A stretch of DNA of 64,000 nt, from contig JAEXDA010000044.1 in NCBI GenBank assembly GCA_023401925.1, forward strand, positions 124,001-188,000, read 5' to 3'. Shown here in pieces: positions 15,509-24,394 of the stretch. The stretch's first letter is position 1; each line of letters opens with the position of its first letter. Below the pieces are notes generated by a model. That model made no database searches. It saw nothing but the letters and a program-made list of their open reading frames with translations, and was not told the DNA's origin. The DNA comes from Bacillota bacterium. GTDB lineage: Bacteria; Bacillota; UBA4882; UBA8346. The position numbers and the translations under genes were made by a program.

Positions 15509-16552
15509 CTACCCTTTAAGAATTGCCTGTTCCTGTATATTGGTTAACAAGGGAAGGGTAATTTCCACGTCGGTTCCCACATCTTTCGTGCTATAAATGC
15601 AAATCCCGTATTCCTCTCCAAATAACAGTTGAATCCTTTTGTGAACATTGACAACAGCAATGCCGCCCTTTTGTTCCGAGTCCGGTTTGATGTAGTCGAA
15701 CGATGAATGATTCAACTTTTCATTTAGTTGCTGTAAGCGGAGCTCATCCATACCCACACCGTCATCGGATATGGTAATTAAAAGGCGGGTTTGGGTCGTT
15801 TCCAGCTTAATGCCCACCGTACCGGTACCTACCTTCTGCTCGATTCCGTGAATGATGGCATTTTCCACAATCGGCTGTAAAGTTAACTTGGGTAGCTTAT
15901 ACCTCAGAATGGACTGACTGTTTTGGGGATCGTCATACTCCACAGCCAATTGCAACCGGGAACCGAATCGGTATTGTTGAATAATAAAATAATTTTCAAT
16001 ATTGGACAGTTCATCTTCCAATAAAACAAAATTATCCAAATTGGATATGGTGTATCGAAAAAATCTGGCCAAAGCCTCCGTCATTTCCGCCACATTATCA
16101 AGTCCGGCTCCGAGAGCTTCACCGCGGATACCTTCAAGAGTGTTGTATAAAAAATGAGGATTGATTTGGTTTTGCAACGCCAAAAACTGGGCCTGGCGCT
16201 TGCTTACTTTTAATATTTCATTGGTGTTGATGAAGCCCTTGAGCTTTAAAAGAGCCTGTTCCATTTGGGGGGTAAAAGAATACCGCATATCATACAAACC
16301 TTCAACCGTGTAACCGGTAATAAAAAGATTCAGCATTTTTTGGGTTTCGACATAAGGTTTGTAAATTTGGGAATACATTCCATAGGCTTCGGCCGCAAAA
16401 ACCATGGTTCCGCCGATGGCGACCCAAAGATAGAAAGTGTCCTCACCGACAGCCATCGATAAAAAAAACAGCAACAGGATAATGGTTATACCCATTGCAG
16501 CAGCAGCCAGAAAAAAACGGTAAAATAAATAACGGCTCCATTTTAATTCCAA
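15509..16552 (-). CDS. Membrane histidine kinase of the YesM/LytS type
   Basis: 347 residues. Two adjacent membrane segments at about 10-30 and 37-57 with almost no outside loop, then a His_kinase (PF06580-type) domain with the phospho-accepting histidine in NQINPHFLYNTLEGIRGEA near residue 135 and a HATPase domain (PIVENAIIHGIEQK near 230, DDGVGMD near 261). Having no extracellular sensor domain, it must receive its signal through the membrane or from a partner, perhaps the sugar-binding protein or the degenerate ABC protein encoded next to it. It pairs with the response regulator gene 34 bases upstream. Confidence 0.9.
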   Translation of the reverse strand: MELKWSRYLFYRFFLAAAAMGITIILLLFFLSMAVGEDTFYLWVAIGGTMVFAAEAYGMYSQIYKPYVETQKMLNLFITGYTVEGLYDMRYSFTPQMEQALLKLKGFINTNEILKVSKRQAQFLALQNQINPHFLYNTLEGIRGEALGAGLDNVAEMTEALARFFRYTISNLDNFVLLEDELSNIENYFIIQQYRFGSRLQLAVEYDDPQNSQSILRYKLPKLTLQPIVENAIIHGIEQKVGTGTVGIKLETTQTRLLITISDDGVGMDELRLQQLNEKLNHSSFDYIKPDSEQKGGIAVVNVHKRIQLLFGEEYGICIYSTKDVGTDVEITLPLLTNIQEQAILKG

Positions 16553-16586
16553 GTCTTTTTTCTCCTAAAAAAAGAATGGTATTCTC

Positions 16587-18203
16587 TTAAGAATAAAGCT
16601 TTCGAAACTCTCCGGGTTTGATTCCGGCATATTTTTTAAAGGTGGCAATAAAATGCTTTTGGTCCAAATAACCGACTTTGTTGCATATTTCCGTAATGCT
16701 CAGATTGGTTTCCCTTAAAAGCTCCTTGGCATTGGAAATTCGCACTTCCGTAAGATACTCCAAGAAATTTTTCCCGGTTTCTTTTTTGAAAAGCGCGCTG
16801 AAATAAGAAAGGTTAAACCCTAACATTTCACTGATTTCTTCCAGCCCAATCGGTTTCATATAATTCCTTTGAATATACTCCTTCGCTATCCGAATAGGCC
16901 TGTTATCAGCCTGTCTTTTCTGTTGGACAATAAAATCGATTTGGGTTGCGACTAATAAATTAAGCGATTCAAATAGCTGTTTTCCATCTCGGCAAAGGGA
17001 CAAACGGATTTTGAATTCTTCATAACTTTCCAAAGGAATTTCCACATTATACTGTGCGTTTTTAATGAGGATCATGAACATCTCTCCGGCCGCCAAAACC
17101 AATTTATAAATTGAGCTGCCCTCTGTTTTTTCATTCATGGGTACGACGCTTTCCAAAGCGTCAATCACCGCTACCGCAGCCTGTAAATCCAGTAATTCGA
17201 CAGCCTGGGACATCCCCCGCCGGAAATCTCCCAACAGGAATTCCTGCTTCATCGGTATAAATTCCTCAGCGGCAGGCGCTTCATCAATCATTTTTCCCGT
17301 TCCATCCACCAATCTTTGAAGCACTGTATCCTGGATTGAGTGCAAACATTGAGGCAACTTCGATAGCTCTTCGGTTTGCCTGCCCACGCAGAGTGTAAAA
17401 AAAACCTTGTCAAATACGGTTTGCTGAACCGAAAGTTCCGCCATGAGCCCTTTCAACAAACGGCGTAAAAAGAGGCGGTTTTCCAATGGATAATTCAATA
17501 GCACATAAACGACAGTATCTTTGCAGTAAATTTCCATTTCATAGCAGCTGTCGCGGATATTGGAATCCAAAATTTTGCCTATTTTTTCATACAGTACTTG
17601 AATGCTCTCAGCGTTGTAATTCTCATAGGGACAATCAATCTTAATTGCCGCAAGTTGAAAAATCCCCTTCACAAACTTAAAACAATACCTTTGATTCAGA
17701 TCCTCAATACTGGTTTTGGCTTCCCCGGAATCCGACAAAAAATCCACCAACAATTGTTCTCTTTGTTTACCGGTATCATCCTTGATGCGCAAACGCAGTT
17801 GTTCCTGGGCGGTTAGTTGTTCGGCGCGACTTCTGCAATGCAAACGGATCCTTTCAAGAGTAGCGGTTAATTCCTCTTTTTTGATCGGCTTTAACAAATA
17901 ATCGCTAACACCGTACCTGATAGCGCTTTGGGCATATTCAAAATGTCTGTATCCACTGATGATGATGAACTCGATCGCATCGTTGATCTCCTTAGCCTTC
18001 GCGATAAGCTCAATACCGTCATAACCCGGCATACGGATATCCGTAATTACCAGGTCCGGCTTTAGTTCTTCAATGCGTTCCAGTGCGTCGATACCGTTGT
18101 ATGCTGTCGCCACGACCTCCATATCAAAATCTTTCCAATTGATCAATTTGTAGATCAGTGTACAAACCTTTTCCTCATCATCCGCAATCAGAACCTTGAT
18201 CAT
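16587..18203 (-). CDS. AraC-type response regulator (YesN-like)
   Basis: 538 residues from the ATG at 18203 (opening MIKVLIADDEEK); an ATG four codons earlier is possible. Receiver domain at about 1-120 with the acidic pocket DDEE, phospho-acceptor aspartate in LVITDIRMPG near 53, and the switch lysine in LLKPIKKEE. A middle region (about 130-430) of unrecognised fold, and two helix-turn-helix motifs of the AraC type at about 435-538 (RIAKEYIQRNY, FSALFKKETGKNFLEYL, KHFIATFKKYAGIKPGEFR). It probably activates the importer promoter in response to the kinase encoded next. Confidence 0.92.
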   Translation of the reverse strand: MIKVLIADDEEKVCTLIYKLINWKDFDMEVVATAYNGIDALERIEELKPDLVITDIRMPGYDGIELIAKAKEINDAIEFIIISGYRHFEYAQSAIRYGVSDYLLKPIKKEELTATLERIRLHCRSRAEQLTAQEQLRLRIKDDTGKQREQLLVDFLSDSGEAKTSIEDLNQRYCFKFVKGIFQLAAIKIDCPYENYNAESIQVLYEKIGKILDSNIRDSCYEMEIYCKDTVVYVLLNYPLENRLFLRRLLKGLMAELSVQQTVFDKVFFTLCVGRQTEELSKLPQCLHSIQDTVLQRLVDGTGKMIDEAPAAEEFIPMKQEFLLGDFRRGMSQAVELLDLQAAVAVIDALESVVPMNEKTEGSSIYKLVLAAGEMFMILIKNAQYNVEIPLESYEEFKIRLSLCRDGKQLFESLNLLVATQIDFIVQQKRQADNRPIRIAKEYIQRNYMKPIGLEEISEMLGFNLSYFSALFKKETGKNFLEYLTEVRISNAKELLRETNLSITEICNKVGYLDQKHFIATFKKYAGIKPGEFRKLYS

Positions 18204-18257
18204 CGTTCTCTCCATATCAATCCCGCCAGATTTTTATAATGAATCCTTGGTATATCC

Positions 18258-18286
18258 ATTATCTCACCATTCGTTACAAAGAACAA
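18258..18286 (-). promoter_or_regulatory. Possible promoter of the kinase/regulator genes
   Basis: Minus strand TTGTTC (18281-18286), 17-base spacer, GATAAT (18258-18263), in the 125-base gap between the isomerase gene and the response regulator gene. It is a modest match, so these genes may instead be read through from the ROK promoter. Confidence 0.4.
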
Positions 18287-18328
18287 TTTATCGTCGACTG
18301 CCAAGATATTCTGGCCGTGTGCCGGATT

Positions 18329-18991
18329 TTATTCCCCAAAAAATTCTCTTTCAATCATGGCGCAGAGTCCATGATAAACAGGAAGATGATATTCCTGGAC
18401 TTTAAAAGTTTCCTTCGCCGGGACGGTAATCGTTACATCACAAAGACCTTTCATCATACCGCCGTTTTCACCCGTCAAACCGATGGTTTGGATTTCCAAG
18501 GACCTAGCAACTTTGACAGCATTTACCACATTTTTAGAGTTCCCCGAAGTACTAATGCCGATGAATACGTCACCGGCCTGGCCATAGCCGTACACCTGCT
18601 GGGCAAAAACCATATCCGGGGCAACATCATTGATGAAAGCGGTTGATAAAGCCGATTGACTCACCAAAGAAATCGCCGGCAGGGCTCGCTGTAAGTTGGC
18701 CGTAAGATATTGATATTCTTCAGGGAAAGCTCTTTTGAATCTTTCCTTGTCCGCCTGGGTAGGCTCCCGTTTCAATAAAAAACCTTTCATTAATTCACCA
18801 ACAATATGCTCGGCATCGGCAGCACTGCCCCCATTGCCGCAGATCAACGTTTTACCTCCGTTTGAGTAGCATTGTTCCATGAAATGAAAAGCTGCTAAAA
18901 TACTTTCTCTGCAAATTTCCAATTTCGGATAATCTTCAAATAGTTGATCAAAAATCTCTTTTGTTTCATTTCTCATTGGCATTACCCCCAT
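18329..18991 (-). CDS. gmhA: SIS-domain sugar-phosphate isomerase, GmhA type
   Basis: 220 residues. GmhA converts sedoheptulose 7-phosphate to D-glycero-D-manno-heptose 7-phosphate. The SIS fold shows LICGNGGSAADAEHIVGEL near 49-67 and the phosphate loop GISTSGNSKNVVNA near 143-156. The glutamate and histidine positions typical of GmhA (AEHIVGEL, and H near the C terminus in EYHLPVYHGLC) are present. Three in-frame ATG codons lie close together, and the first (18991) has GAGG 7 bases ahead. It follows the ROK kinase gene by 2 bases. In a Gram-positive catabolic locus its substrate may be another ketose or aldose phosphate. Confidence 0.85.
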   Translation of the reverse strand: MGVMPMRNETKEIFDQLFEDYPKLEICRESILAAFHFMEQCYSNGGKTLICGNGGSAADAEHIVGELMKGFLLKREPTQADKERFKRAFPEEYQYLTANLQRALPAISLVSQSALSTAFINDVAPDMVFAQQVYGYGQAGDVFIGISTSGNSKNVVNAVKVARSLEIQTIGLTGENGGMMKGLCDVTITVPAKETFKVQEYHLPVYHGLCAMIEREFFGE

Positions 18992-18993
18992 GA

Positions 18994-19980
18994 TTAGACC
19001 TCGCTCCCATCATATGCAGCCACCGCCAAGGCGGCATAGTCCCCAATTTGTTCTCCTAATCCGGCTGGGACGATACGGCAGACCTTATTGGTTAAACTCA
19101 GGGTCTCCCTGTTAATTACCTGGGTCATCGGTTCCCATAACAACTCCCGGCAGCGGGCAAAAATACTTCCGATAACGATGACTTCCGGGTTCAGAACATC
19201 AATCAAGATCGCTACCCCTTTACCCAAGTATTGGCCGCATATTTTAAAAATTTCCAAAGCCAATTCATCCCCGGCTTTAGCTGCTTCACTGACAATTTGG
19301 GCGTTTAAATGTTCCAACTCATGAATCCCCTGGCAAAAAGGGACTTTCTCCCCCATTTGGATTTTTTCAAGAACTTTCATTCTTGCGAATTGGGCCAGTC
19401 CGCCTCCACTGCAAAAACCTTCAAAAGAGCCGGATTTACCATAACCTACCGGACCAAAGTCCGCTATCCGGATGTGTCCTATTTCACCGGCCATGTCATT
19501 GGTCCCGCTATATAAGCGGTTATTAAGAATGAGGCCTGCTCCCATCCCGGTGCCGAACGTTAAGAAAACCACATTTTGATAACCCACACCTGCGCCAAAA
19601 CGCCATTCAGCTAAAGCGCAAGCATTGGCATCATTTTGCAGCCGGGTTTGCACACCCCAACGTTGTTGAATGATTTCCACAATATTGATATTATCCCAAC
19701 TCACCAAATTAGGGGGCGACATGATTACGCCCCGCTTGCTGTCAAGGGGCCCGCCGCAACTGACCCCAAAACTTTGGATATCGGTAATTTTCAAACTGTT
19801 TTTAATCAAAATTTGTTCGACGTTGATAAAAATCTGCTGCAAAGTGTAGGTCACTCCACGGGAACTTTCAGTTGGAAACATAACTTTATCAACAATTTCC
19901 GGTTTTTCACCAGTCGACATCCTTCCCAGGATAACCGCGCATTTTGTTCCGCCGATATCGATTCCGATCCTATGGGACAT
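18994..19980 (-). CDS. ROK-family sugar kinase
   Basis: 328 residues from ATG 19980 (GGAGG 11 bases and AGGA 5 bases ahead). The frame extends 23 codons upstream but that stretch is promoter and leader. N-terminal phosphate loop GIDIGGTKCAV near 6-16, ATP and sugar site NDANACALAEW near 115-125, FGTGMGAGLILNNRLYSG near 140. The usual ROK zinc motif CxCGxxGC is missing: the equivalent stretch reads GYGKSGSFEGFCSGG. It is most likely a kinase rather than a regulator because there is no helix-turn-helix domain. First gene of the locus, directly followed by gmhA. Substrate unknown. Confidence 0.87.
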   Translation of the reverse strand: MSHRIGIDIGGTKCAVILGRMSTGEKPEIVDKVMFPTESSRGVTYTLQQIFINVEQILIKNSLKITDIQSFGVSCGGPLDSKRGVIMSPPNLVSWDNINIVEIIQQRWGVQTRLQNDANACALAEWRFGAGVGYQNVVFLTFGTGMGAGLILNNRLYSGTNDMAGEIGHIRIADFGPVGYGKSGSFEGFCSGGGLAQFARMKVLEKIQMGEKVPFCQGIHELEHLNAQIVSEAAKAGDELALEIFKICGQYLGKGVAILIDVLNPEVIVIGSIFARCRELLWEPMTQVINRETLSLTNKVCRIVPAGLGEQIGDYAALAVAAYDGSEV

Positions 19981-20064
19981 GATTTCCTTTTGCCTCCCCA
20001 ATTGAATAAAGATGAATTTCATTTCAATCTTGTTGTCCATCGATCCCAATGAAATGATATTTTT

Positions 20065-20093
20065 ACTATAGCCAATTAAAATGCCTTTGTAAA
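20065..20093 (-). promoter_or_regulatory. Sigma-A promoter of the ROK/gmhA genes
   Basis: Minus strand TTTACA (20088-20093), 17-base spacer, TATAGT (20065-20070), 85 bases before the chosen ROK start. Confidence 0.6.
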
Positions 20094-20345
20094 TGTTTAA
20101 ATTATCCGTTAGCTTTCATATCCCTACAAAATATCTGTTTTCCGGTTACTTCCGGCGCCTCATCACGGCCACTTGCCTTTTAAGGTATCCTACTATTTTC
20201 CGATACACTATGCCCATCCATTTCGTATGTGCTAAACTTTGGGCCGGAGCCTCACCTTTCAGCGGTTTTTTGTTTCAGGCGTTTTCACACCTGAAACATC
20301 CTGAGCATAAACGAGTTCTGCACCCGCTATGACTGATGCAGAACT
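20094..20345. other. Gap of about 250 bases with two strong stem-loops
   Basis: No gene is supported. Two perfect inverted repeats are present: GTTTCAGG/CCTGAAAC (20272-20297) and GAGTTCTGCA/TGCAGAACTC (20313-20346). The second begins at the stop codon of the pseudogene at 20346 and may be its terminator, although only a weak GTTTATG follows it on the minus strand. Confidence 0.5.
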
Positions 20346-20802
20346 CTAAAAAAATGGCAATGAGCTTATACCTAATCCGAATCCATCCCTTGGTCGTGGC
20401 ATCAGATTTTTTCCAACCCTTTTATTAACAAATGGGTCGGAGTAATATTGGGATTTGCATTGTATATGCCGGTATAAATCTTGCCAAGCGTTGATGAGAT
20501 CCTGTTGCTGCAATTCATAATTTATCAATGCAACCGCTTTTTCCAGCTTTTTTTTCTTTTGACCAAACATTTTGGTGATACGTTTGAAAATTCTTTTTAT
20601 CAATTTCCCCGATCCGGGTCACCGCATCGGAATATTGGATGATGGATTGGAGGTCCGACCCAATATCCCTGGAACCGGACATTAATTCCATGCTCCGGAA
20701 ATAGGCCTCATATTTTTGGGTAAATATACTATGCCCAATTTCTTTCCCCTTGCTTCACCTCACGCCGCTTTGATTGCTTTGGTGAATCCTTTCCCTATTC
20801 AT
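20346..20802 (-). pseudogene. Broken gene of unknown function, one stop and one frameshift
   Basis: A good ribosome binding site (GGGAGG, 6 bases) precedes ATG 20802. The frame meets a TGA after 15 codons and then continues coding-like (IFTQKYEAYFRSMELM, DIGSDLQSIIQYSDAV) to 20515. At an A8 run (20548-20555) the sense frame moves to the frame that reads LEKAVALINYELQQQDL and ends at 20346. Joined together it would be about 150 residues, rich in charged helices. No family recognised. It lies 13 bases after the LUD-protein gene, in operon-like spacing. The two lesions make a functional product unlikely unless they are sequence errors. Confidence 0.6.
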
Positions 20803-20815
20803 ATAAAACCTCCCT

Positions 20816-21433
20816 TTAGAATCCCGCTTCTTCATTGATTAAAACGATCGTCATATTGACTCCATTGGGTTTTCTCCGGTGAATCGTCATCACGGAACAG
20901 ATACATTCCGGAGAATTGCAATTTTCGCATTTCCCCGTTTGAACACAGGGAGTTTTTTTATTGTATCTTTTGGCATTCAAAACAGCGGCGCTTTTGGCGC
21001 GCACCATCGCTTCTTCAAGGGTCTTGGCAATTTTATTCTTGCCGATTAAATAAATAACCTGTTTCGGGCCAAAGCATGTTGCGGCAGTCCGGTTACCATT
21101 CCCGTCAATATTGATAAGATGTCCATCGAGGGAAACGGCATTGGCCGATGTCAGATAAAAGTCGGTTGTTAAGGCCTTTCGATCGATGTCTTTCATATCC
21201 TCCGTGCCAACAGGAATATGGATATACATTTCCTTGGCGAATTTGGACAAACTCTCCTGAAGTCCGGCGCTTTTCACTGTAATGGAATTGCCAAAGCCGA
21301 TGGAACTTACCGGAGAATCTTTACCGATCATTTCATGGACTAATTCAGCTGCTTGCTTAATGTCTTCACAAACCTCCACTTGAAACCCCCGGCTTTTCAG
21401 AGTCTTTGATAATGATAAAAGCTGTTCATCCAT
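20816..21433 (-). CDS. LUD-domain (LutC-like) protein
   Basis: 205 residues, LUD (DUF162) family, related to LutC and LutB parts of lactate oxidation complexes. Visible family features are the opening helix and IGFGNSITVKSAGLQESL near 45-62, TTDFYLTSANAVSLDGHLINIDGNGNR near 89-115, VIYLIGKNKI, and a cysteine-rich tail TGKCENCNSPECICSV near 166-181 that could hold a metal or cluster. No lutA or lutB partner is nearby, so lactate use is not shown. Stand-alone LUD proteins of this kind are common in anaerobes with unknown roles. Confidence 0.85.
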   Translation of the reverse strand: MDEQLLSLSKTLKSRGFQVEVCEDIKQAAELVHEMIGKDSPVSSIGFGNSITVKSAGLQESLSKFAKEMYIHIPVGTEDMKDIDRKALTTDFYLTSANAVSLDGHLINIDGNGNRTAATCFGPKQVIYLIGKNKIAKTLEEAMVRAKSAAVLNAKRYNKKTPCVQTGKCENCNSPECICSVMTIHRRKPNGVNMTIVLINEEAGF

Positions 21434-21542
21434 TCATATCCGCCCCTATCTCAATTTATTTTTTCCATGCAACATTATTTTCGGCATAAGCGTACCACCA
21501 GATAATCTAAAATCGCATTTTTTTCTCCGGTTTGCTCATCTC

Positions 21543-21810
21543 TCAATTCCCATTGAATGAATAACCCGGATGAAACAATTTGATAACCTTGTCATTGCCC
21601 ATCTCAAAAACATCGGCTGTATTTCCTTTACCAATCAGGGCTCCGAACATTCCGTCACGTCCCTATCGATCGCGGGCAACAACGGGGCTGCTTTTAACGG
21701 GATTTCCTTTTCGCCATTTTCATTTTGGATAACCAGATCCGCCCTGTCCGGTCCTGGATAATTAGCCTGATAATTTTCAATTTCTCCTCCCGCGCTCTTT
21801 TTGGCCGGTA
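21543..21810 (-). pseudogene. Gene fragments, one resembling an aminoglycoside-phosphotransferase-type kinase
   Basis: Frame 21650-21543 reads MFGALIGKGNTADVF then EMGNDKVIKLF, which is the nucleotide-loop opening of an APH-type kinase, and stops after 35 codons. Just upstream an open frame (to 21635, reading VIPAKKSAGGEIENYQANYP and on) has no start, and another short frame (QWELRDEQTGEKNAILDYL) follows. These look like eroded pieces of two or three genes. Confidence 0.5.
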
Positions 21811-21817
21811 TAACAAG

Positions 21818-22432
21818 TTACCATTGATTCCGATGTAATTTTTCTTCCACACTGACTTCTTTTTGAGGCAAGAGGGCTATATTCTCCACTTTACGGCCAA
21901 AAGGAATAAAAGCCGCCACTTCCCTATCCAAAGGAATATTTAGGATATGCTTAACCCGTTCCGTACTTTGCGGGATAAAGGTAACCCCGAATACATCATC
22001 CTCTGCCAGCGATAATAGTATATTTTCAATACAACACCATACCGAAGAAAGACAGTTCAAATCGTACACCCGCACGCTCTCTTTGATCGGTGTTTTTGGC
22101 TTATACACTACAATTAATAATTCCGGGGCTTCCATAATCATTCTTCGTTGTTTGGGTATCGCCTCGAGATACATTGCTTTGGATAAAGGATCATGTTTTT
22201 CAAACTTTTCCTGAAGGTCATTATCTATTTTATCCTTCATTTCTTCGGTTTGAGTAAGTTGAAGCCGAATCGCCTTGTTTTTAACCAAAATAAAATCCCA
22301 TTGTTTTTGGTGATTGTAACTTGGCGCCTTTAGTCCTGCTTCCAAAGCCTTTTTTATAATCGGATCGGGAATTTCTTCCTCAGCGAAATCTCTCACGGTT
22401 CTTCGCGTATTGAAAGCCCTTATTAACTCCAT
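21818..22432 (-). CDS. Nitroreductase-family flavoprotein
   Basis: 204 residues. The FMN-binding opening FNTRRTVRDFAEEEIPD near 7-23 and APSYNHQKQWDF near 36-47 are typical of the nitroreductase fold; the C-terminal part ends with VAAFIPFGRKVE. Such enzymes reduce nitro groups, quinones or other acceptors with NAD(P)H as FMN dimers. It lies 9 residues apart in style from the second copy at 27715, so the two are not recent duplicates. Single gene, surrounded by decayed genes. True substrate unknown. Confidence 0.88.
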   Translation of the reverse strand: MELIRAFNTRRTVRDFAEEEIPDPIIKKALEAGLKAPSYNHQKQWDFILVKNKAIRLQLTQTEEMKDKIDNDLQEKFEKHDPLSKAMYLEAIPKQRRMIMEAPELLIVVYKPKTPIKESVRVYDLNCLSSVWCCIENILLSLAEDDVFGVTFIPQSTERVKHILNIPLDREVAAFIPFGRKVENIALLPQKEVSVEEKLHRNQW

Positions 22433-22567
22433 ATTGCCACCCCTTAAAACCCTCTCGGTTGAAATAAATTTTCATTCTTCCCCATATCCAATCCATTCAA
22501 CTGCCTTTTAATGAAAATGTCTCAATATTGAATTGCAGTGACCAATATGATATGTACTTCTTTCAAA

Positions 22568-23140
22568 TCAAATTGTTTTTCTCGCATTTAAACCCTCCAC
22601 ATACTGTAAAGATGTTCTATGATATAGTACATGCTTACACAATCGGCTACCCGGATCAATTTCGGGATGATTAAATTCCATTTTTTTTATCATTCCTATT
22701 TTTTTCATTACATTTTCCGATCTTGTGTTTACTTTGGATGTGAAACTATATACCTCGCTAAAGCCCAAGCCATCGAATCCATGGGACAAACATTCCTTGG
22801 CTCCCTCGGTTGCAAAACCTTTTCCCCAGGCTTCTTTCTTGAGTCTCTAGCCAATTTCGAGAAATGGCCCAAAGCCTAAATCAATCCTTGACCAATGAAA
22901 GCCGATAAAACCGATGAATTCATTTGCATTTTTGGTTTCCACCGCAAAAAGCCCATATCCGTACTGTCTAAATTCTTCTTGAATTTTTTGATAAAACGAA
23001 TCCGTTTCACCATGCGAAAGAGTATGGGGGAAATATTCCATCACTTGATTGTCACCATTCATTTTTCGGAAAACATCCAAATCTTCTTCTTTCCAATCAC
23101 GAAAAATCAATCTTGATGATTCAAAGTAGGTCATATCCAA
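22568..23140 (-). pseudogene. GNAT acetyltransferase (RimJ-type) interrupted by an amber codon
   Basis: One frame from ATG 23140 to 22568 reads as a full RimJ/RimL-like acetyltransferase of about 190 residues except for TAG at 22847-22849. The residues before it (FGPFLEIG) and after it (RLKKEAWGKGFATEGAKE) are the family motif in which tryptophan is normal (EIGWRLKKEAWGKG), so TGG to TAG is the obvious change. The downstream acetyl-CoA region and C-terminal end are intact. It starts one base after the stop of the flavin-fold gene upstream. Probably a recent pseudogene. Confidence 0.8.
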
Positions 23141-23623
23141 TTACCTCGTAACTTCTTTACTATTGGTTTCATAATATTCCCGGAATGCTGCGTGTTTCTT
23201 GATATCAATAAAATCCCGGTACGGCTTTTGTCCATCCGAATATTTCCAGAACGTTACCAAATGGGGGGTGATTTCGATAACCACCTCATCTTTAAGATGG
23301 GAATAGGTTTCATACGAACTCCGATGCGCAAGTTTATAGGCCTCATTGAAAAAACGGTTTTCAAACGGATGTCCCGTTATCTTGGCAATTCCCTCAATCT
23401 GGATGTTCCCGGCGCTTAACGCAACATTCGGATTCTCCGTGATTTGCCGGTATTTGATAAAATTCCGATCGGTCTGACAAAATATCCTCATTCCATCATT
23501 GATGATACTGATCATTCTGGCAGTGACCCGGTTATCGGAACAGGTCGCCAAAACCATTTTGTTATTTTGGGAAATAAAATCAACCGCTTCCCTTTCGGCT
23601 TGAAAATAATCCAATGTTTCCAT
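23141..23623 (-). CDS. Pyridoxamine 5'-phosphate oxidase-fold protein
   Basis: 160 residues of the split-barrel flavin-binding superfamily. Family strings: NNKMVLATCSDNRVTARMISIINDG near 20-44, FCQTDRNFIKYRQITENPNVALS near 49-71, then IQIEGIAKITG. Members bind FMN, F420 or heme; function is not predictable. It is encoded directly ahead of the broken GNAT gene. A short duplicate of its 3' end (about 33 bases around AGCATTCCGGGAAT) recurs at 24370-24402 beyond the methyltransferase gene, a sign of past duplication. Confidence 0.82.
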   Translation of the reverse strand: METLDYFQAEREAVDFISQNNKMVLATCSDNRVTARMISIINDGMRIFCQTDRNFIKYRQITENPNVALSAGNIQIEGIAKITGHPFENRFFNEAYKLAHRSSYETYSHLKDEVVIEITPHLVTFWKYSDGQKPYRDFIDIKKHAAFREYYETNSKEVTR

Positions 23624-23651
23624 GGTTGATATCCTTTGTTTTATGATTCAC

Positions 23652-24212
23652 TCAGGGATATTTATTTTTTGATAATATCGTGGCTCGACTCCATGCAACT
23701 CTTAAATCGTTTTTCACCTCAAATCCATTGAGTTCTGCCTTCTTGATCGTTTTGAAATAGTCTTTCTTACTAACATGCAATTTAGGCTCTACTAGCAAAT
23801 ATCTCCCATCATCTTTCAAAATTTCTCTTATTTGTTGAAAAAACAAGTCCTTATTTTTCACTTCATGAACCATCCAAAATGTCAATACGAAATCAACTTT
23901 TTCTTTGATCCCGATACTGTTTTCATCACATAAAATTGTATCCAACTTTCCTTCAAGATTTAGCTTTTTGATTCTTTTTTTTAATTTTTCTATCATACCG
24001 GCTTGCAGATCAACCGATATTATTTTACCTCTCGGGCCCACCATCGATGCCATTGGAATTGAAAAATATCCCGGTCCGCAACCAATATCCGCCACAAAAC
24101 TACCTGGAATAACATATTCCTTACATATTTTCTGAGGATTATGAATAACCCTCCGGATACCATTGACTAAGCCAAAAGAAAGCCAAGCAGGACAAACTAT
24201 ATTGTTTCCCAT
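23652..24212 (-). CDS. Class I SAM-dependent methyltransferase
   Basis: 186 residues from ATG 24212, which has AGGGG 8 bases ahead; an earlier ATG at 24233 lacks a site. The SAM loop is VADIGCGPGYFSIPMA near 41-56, with the acidic residue following the second strand in IISVDLQAGMIEKL near 67-80 and the family step DFVLTFWMVHEV near 105. UbiE/COQ5-like in style. Substrate unknown. Single gene. Confidence 0.85.
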   Translation of the reverse strand: MGNNIVCPAWLSFGLVNGIRRVIHNPQKICKEYVIPGSFVADIGCGPGYFSIPMASMVGPRGKIISVDLQAGMIEKLKKRIKKLNLEGKLDTILCDENSIGIKEKVDFVLTFWMVHEVKNKDLFFQQIREILKDDGRYLLVEPKLHVSKKDYFKTIKKAELNGFEVKNDLRVAWSRATILSKNKYP

Positions 24213-24394
24213 AAAATGATCCCCTCTCGCCATTTTTCACTTCATGATTATTCTAGCAACTCAAGGATGCAATTTGCTAAAATTTACGGTTATGGCCATG
24301 ACCTTCCCGAAAGCCGCATCATAATTGGAAAACCCTGATGCAATTGGATAATCAAATTTTCTTTACCATCCGTTTCATAACATTCCCGGAATGC

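Noticed and set aside
20093..20332. A 79-codon plus-strand frame
   Set aside because: No ribosome binding site; opposite to all neighbours; its sequence includes the stem-loops.
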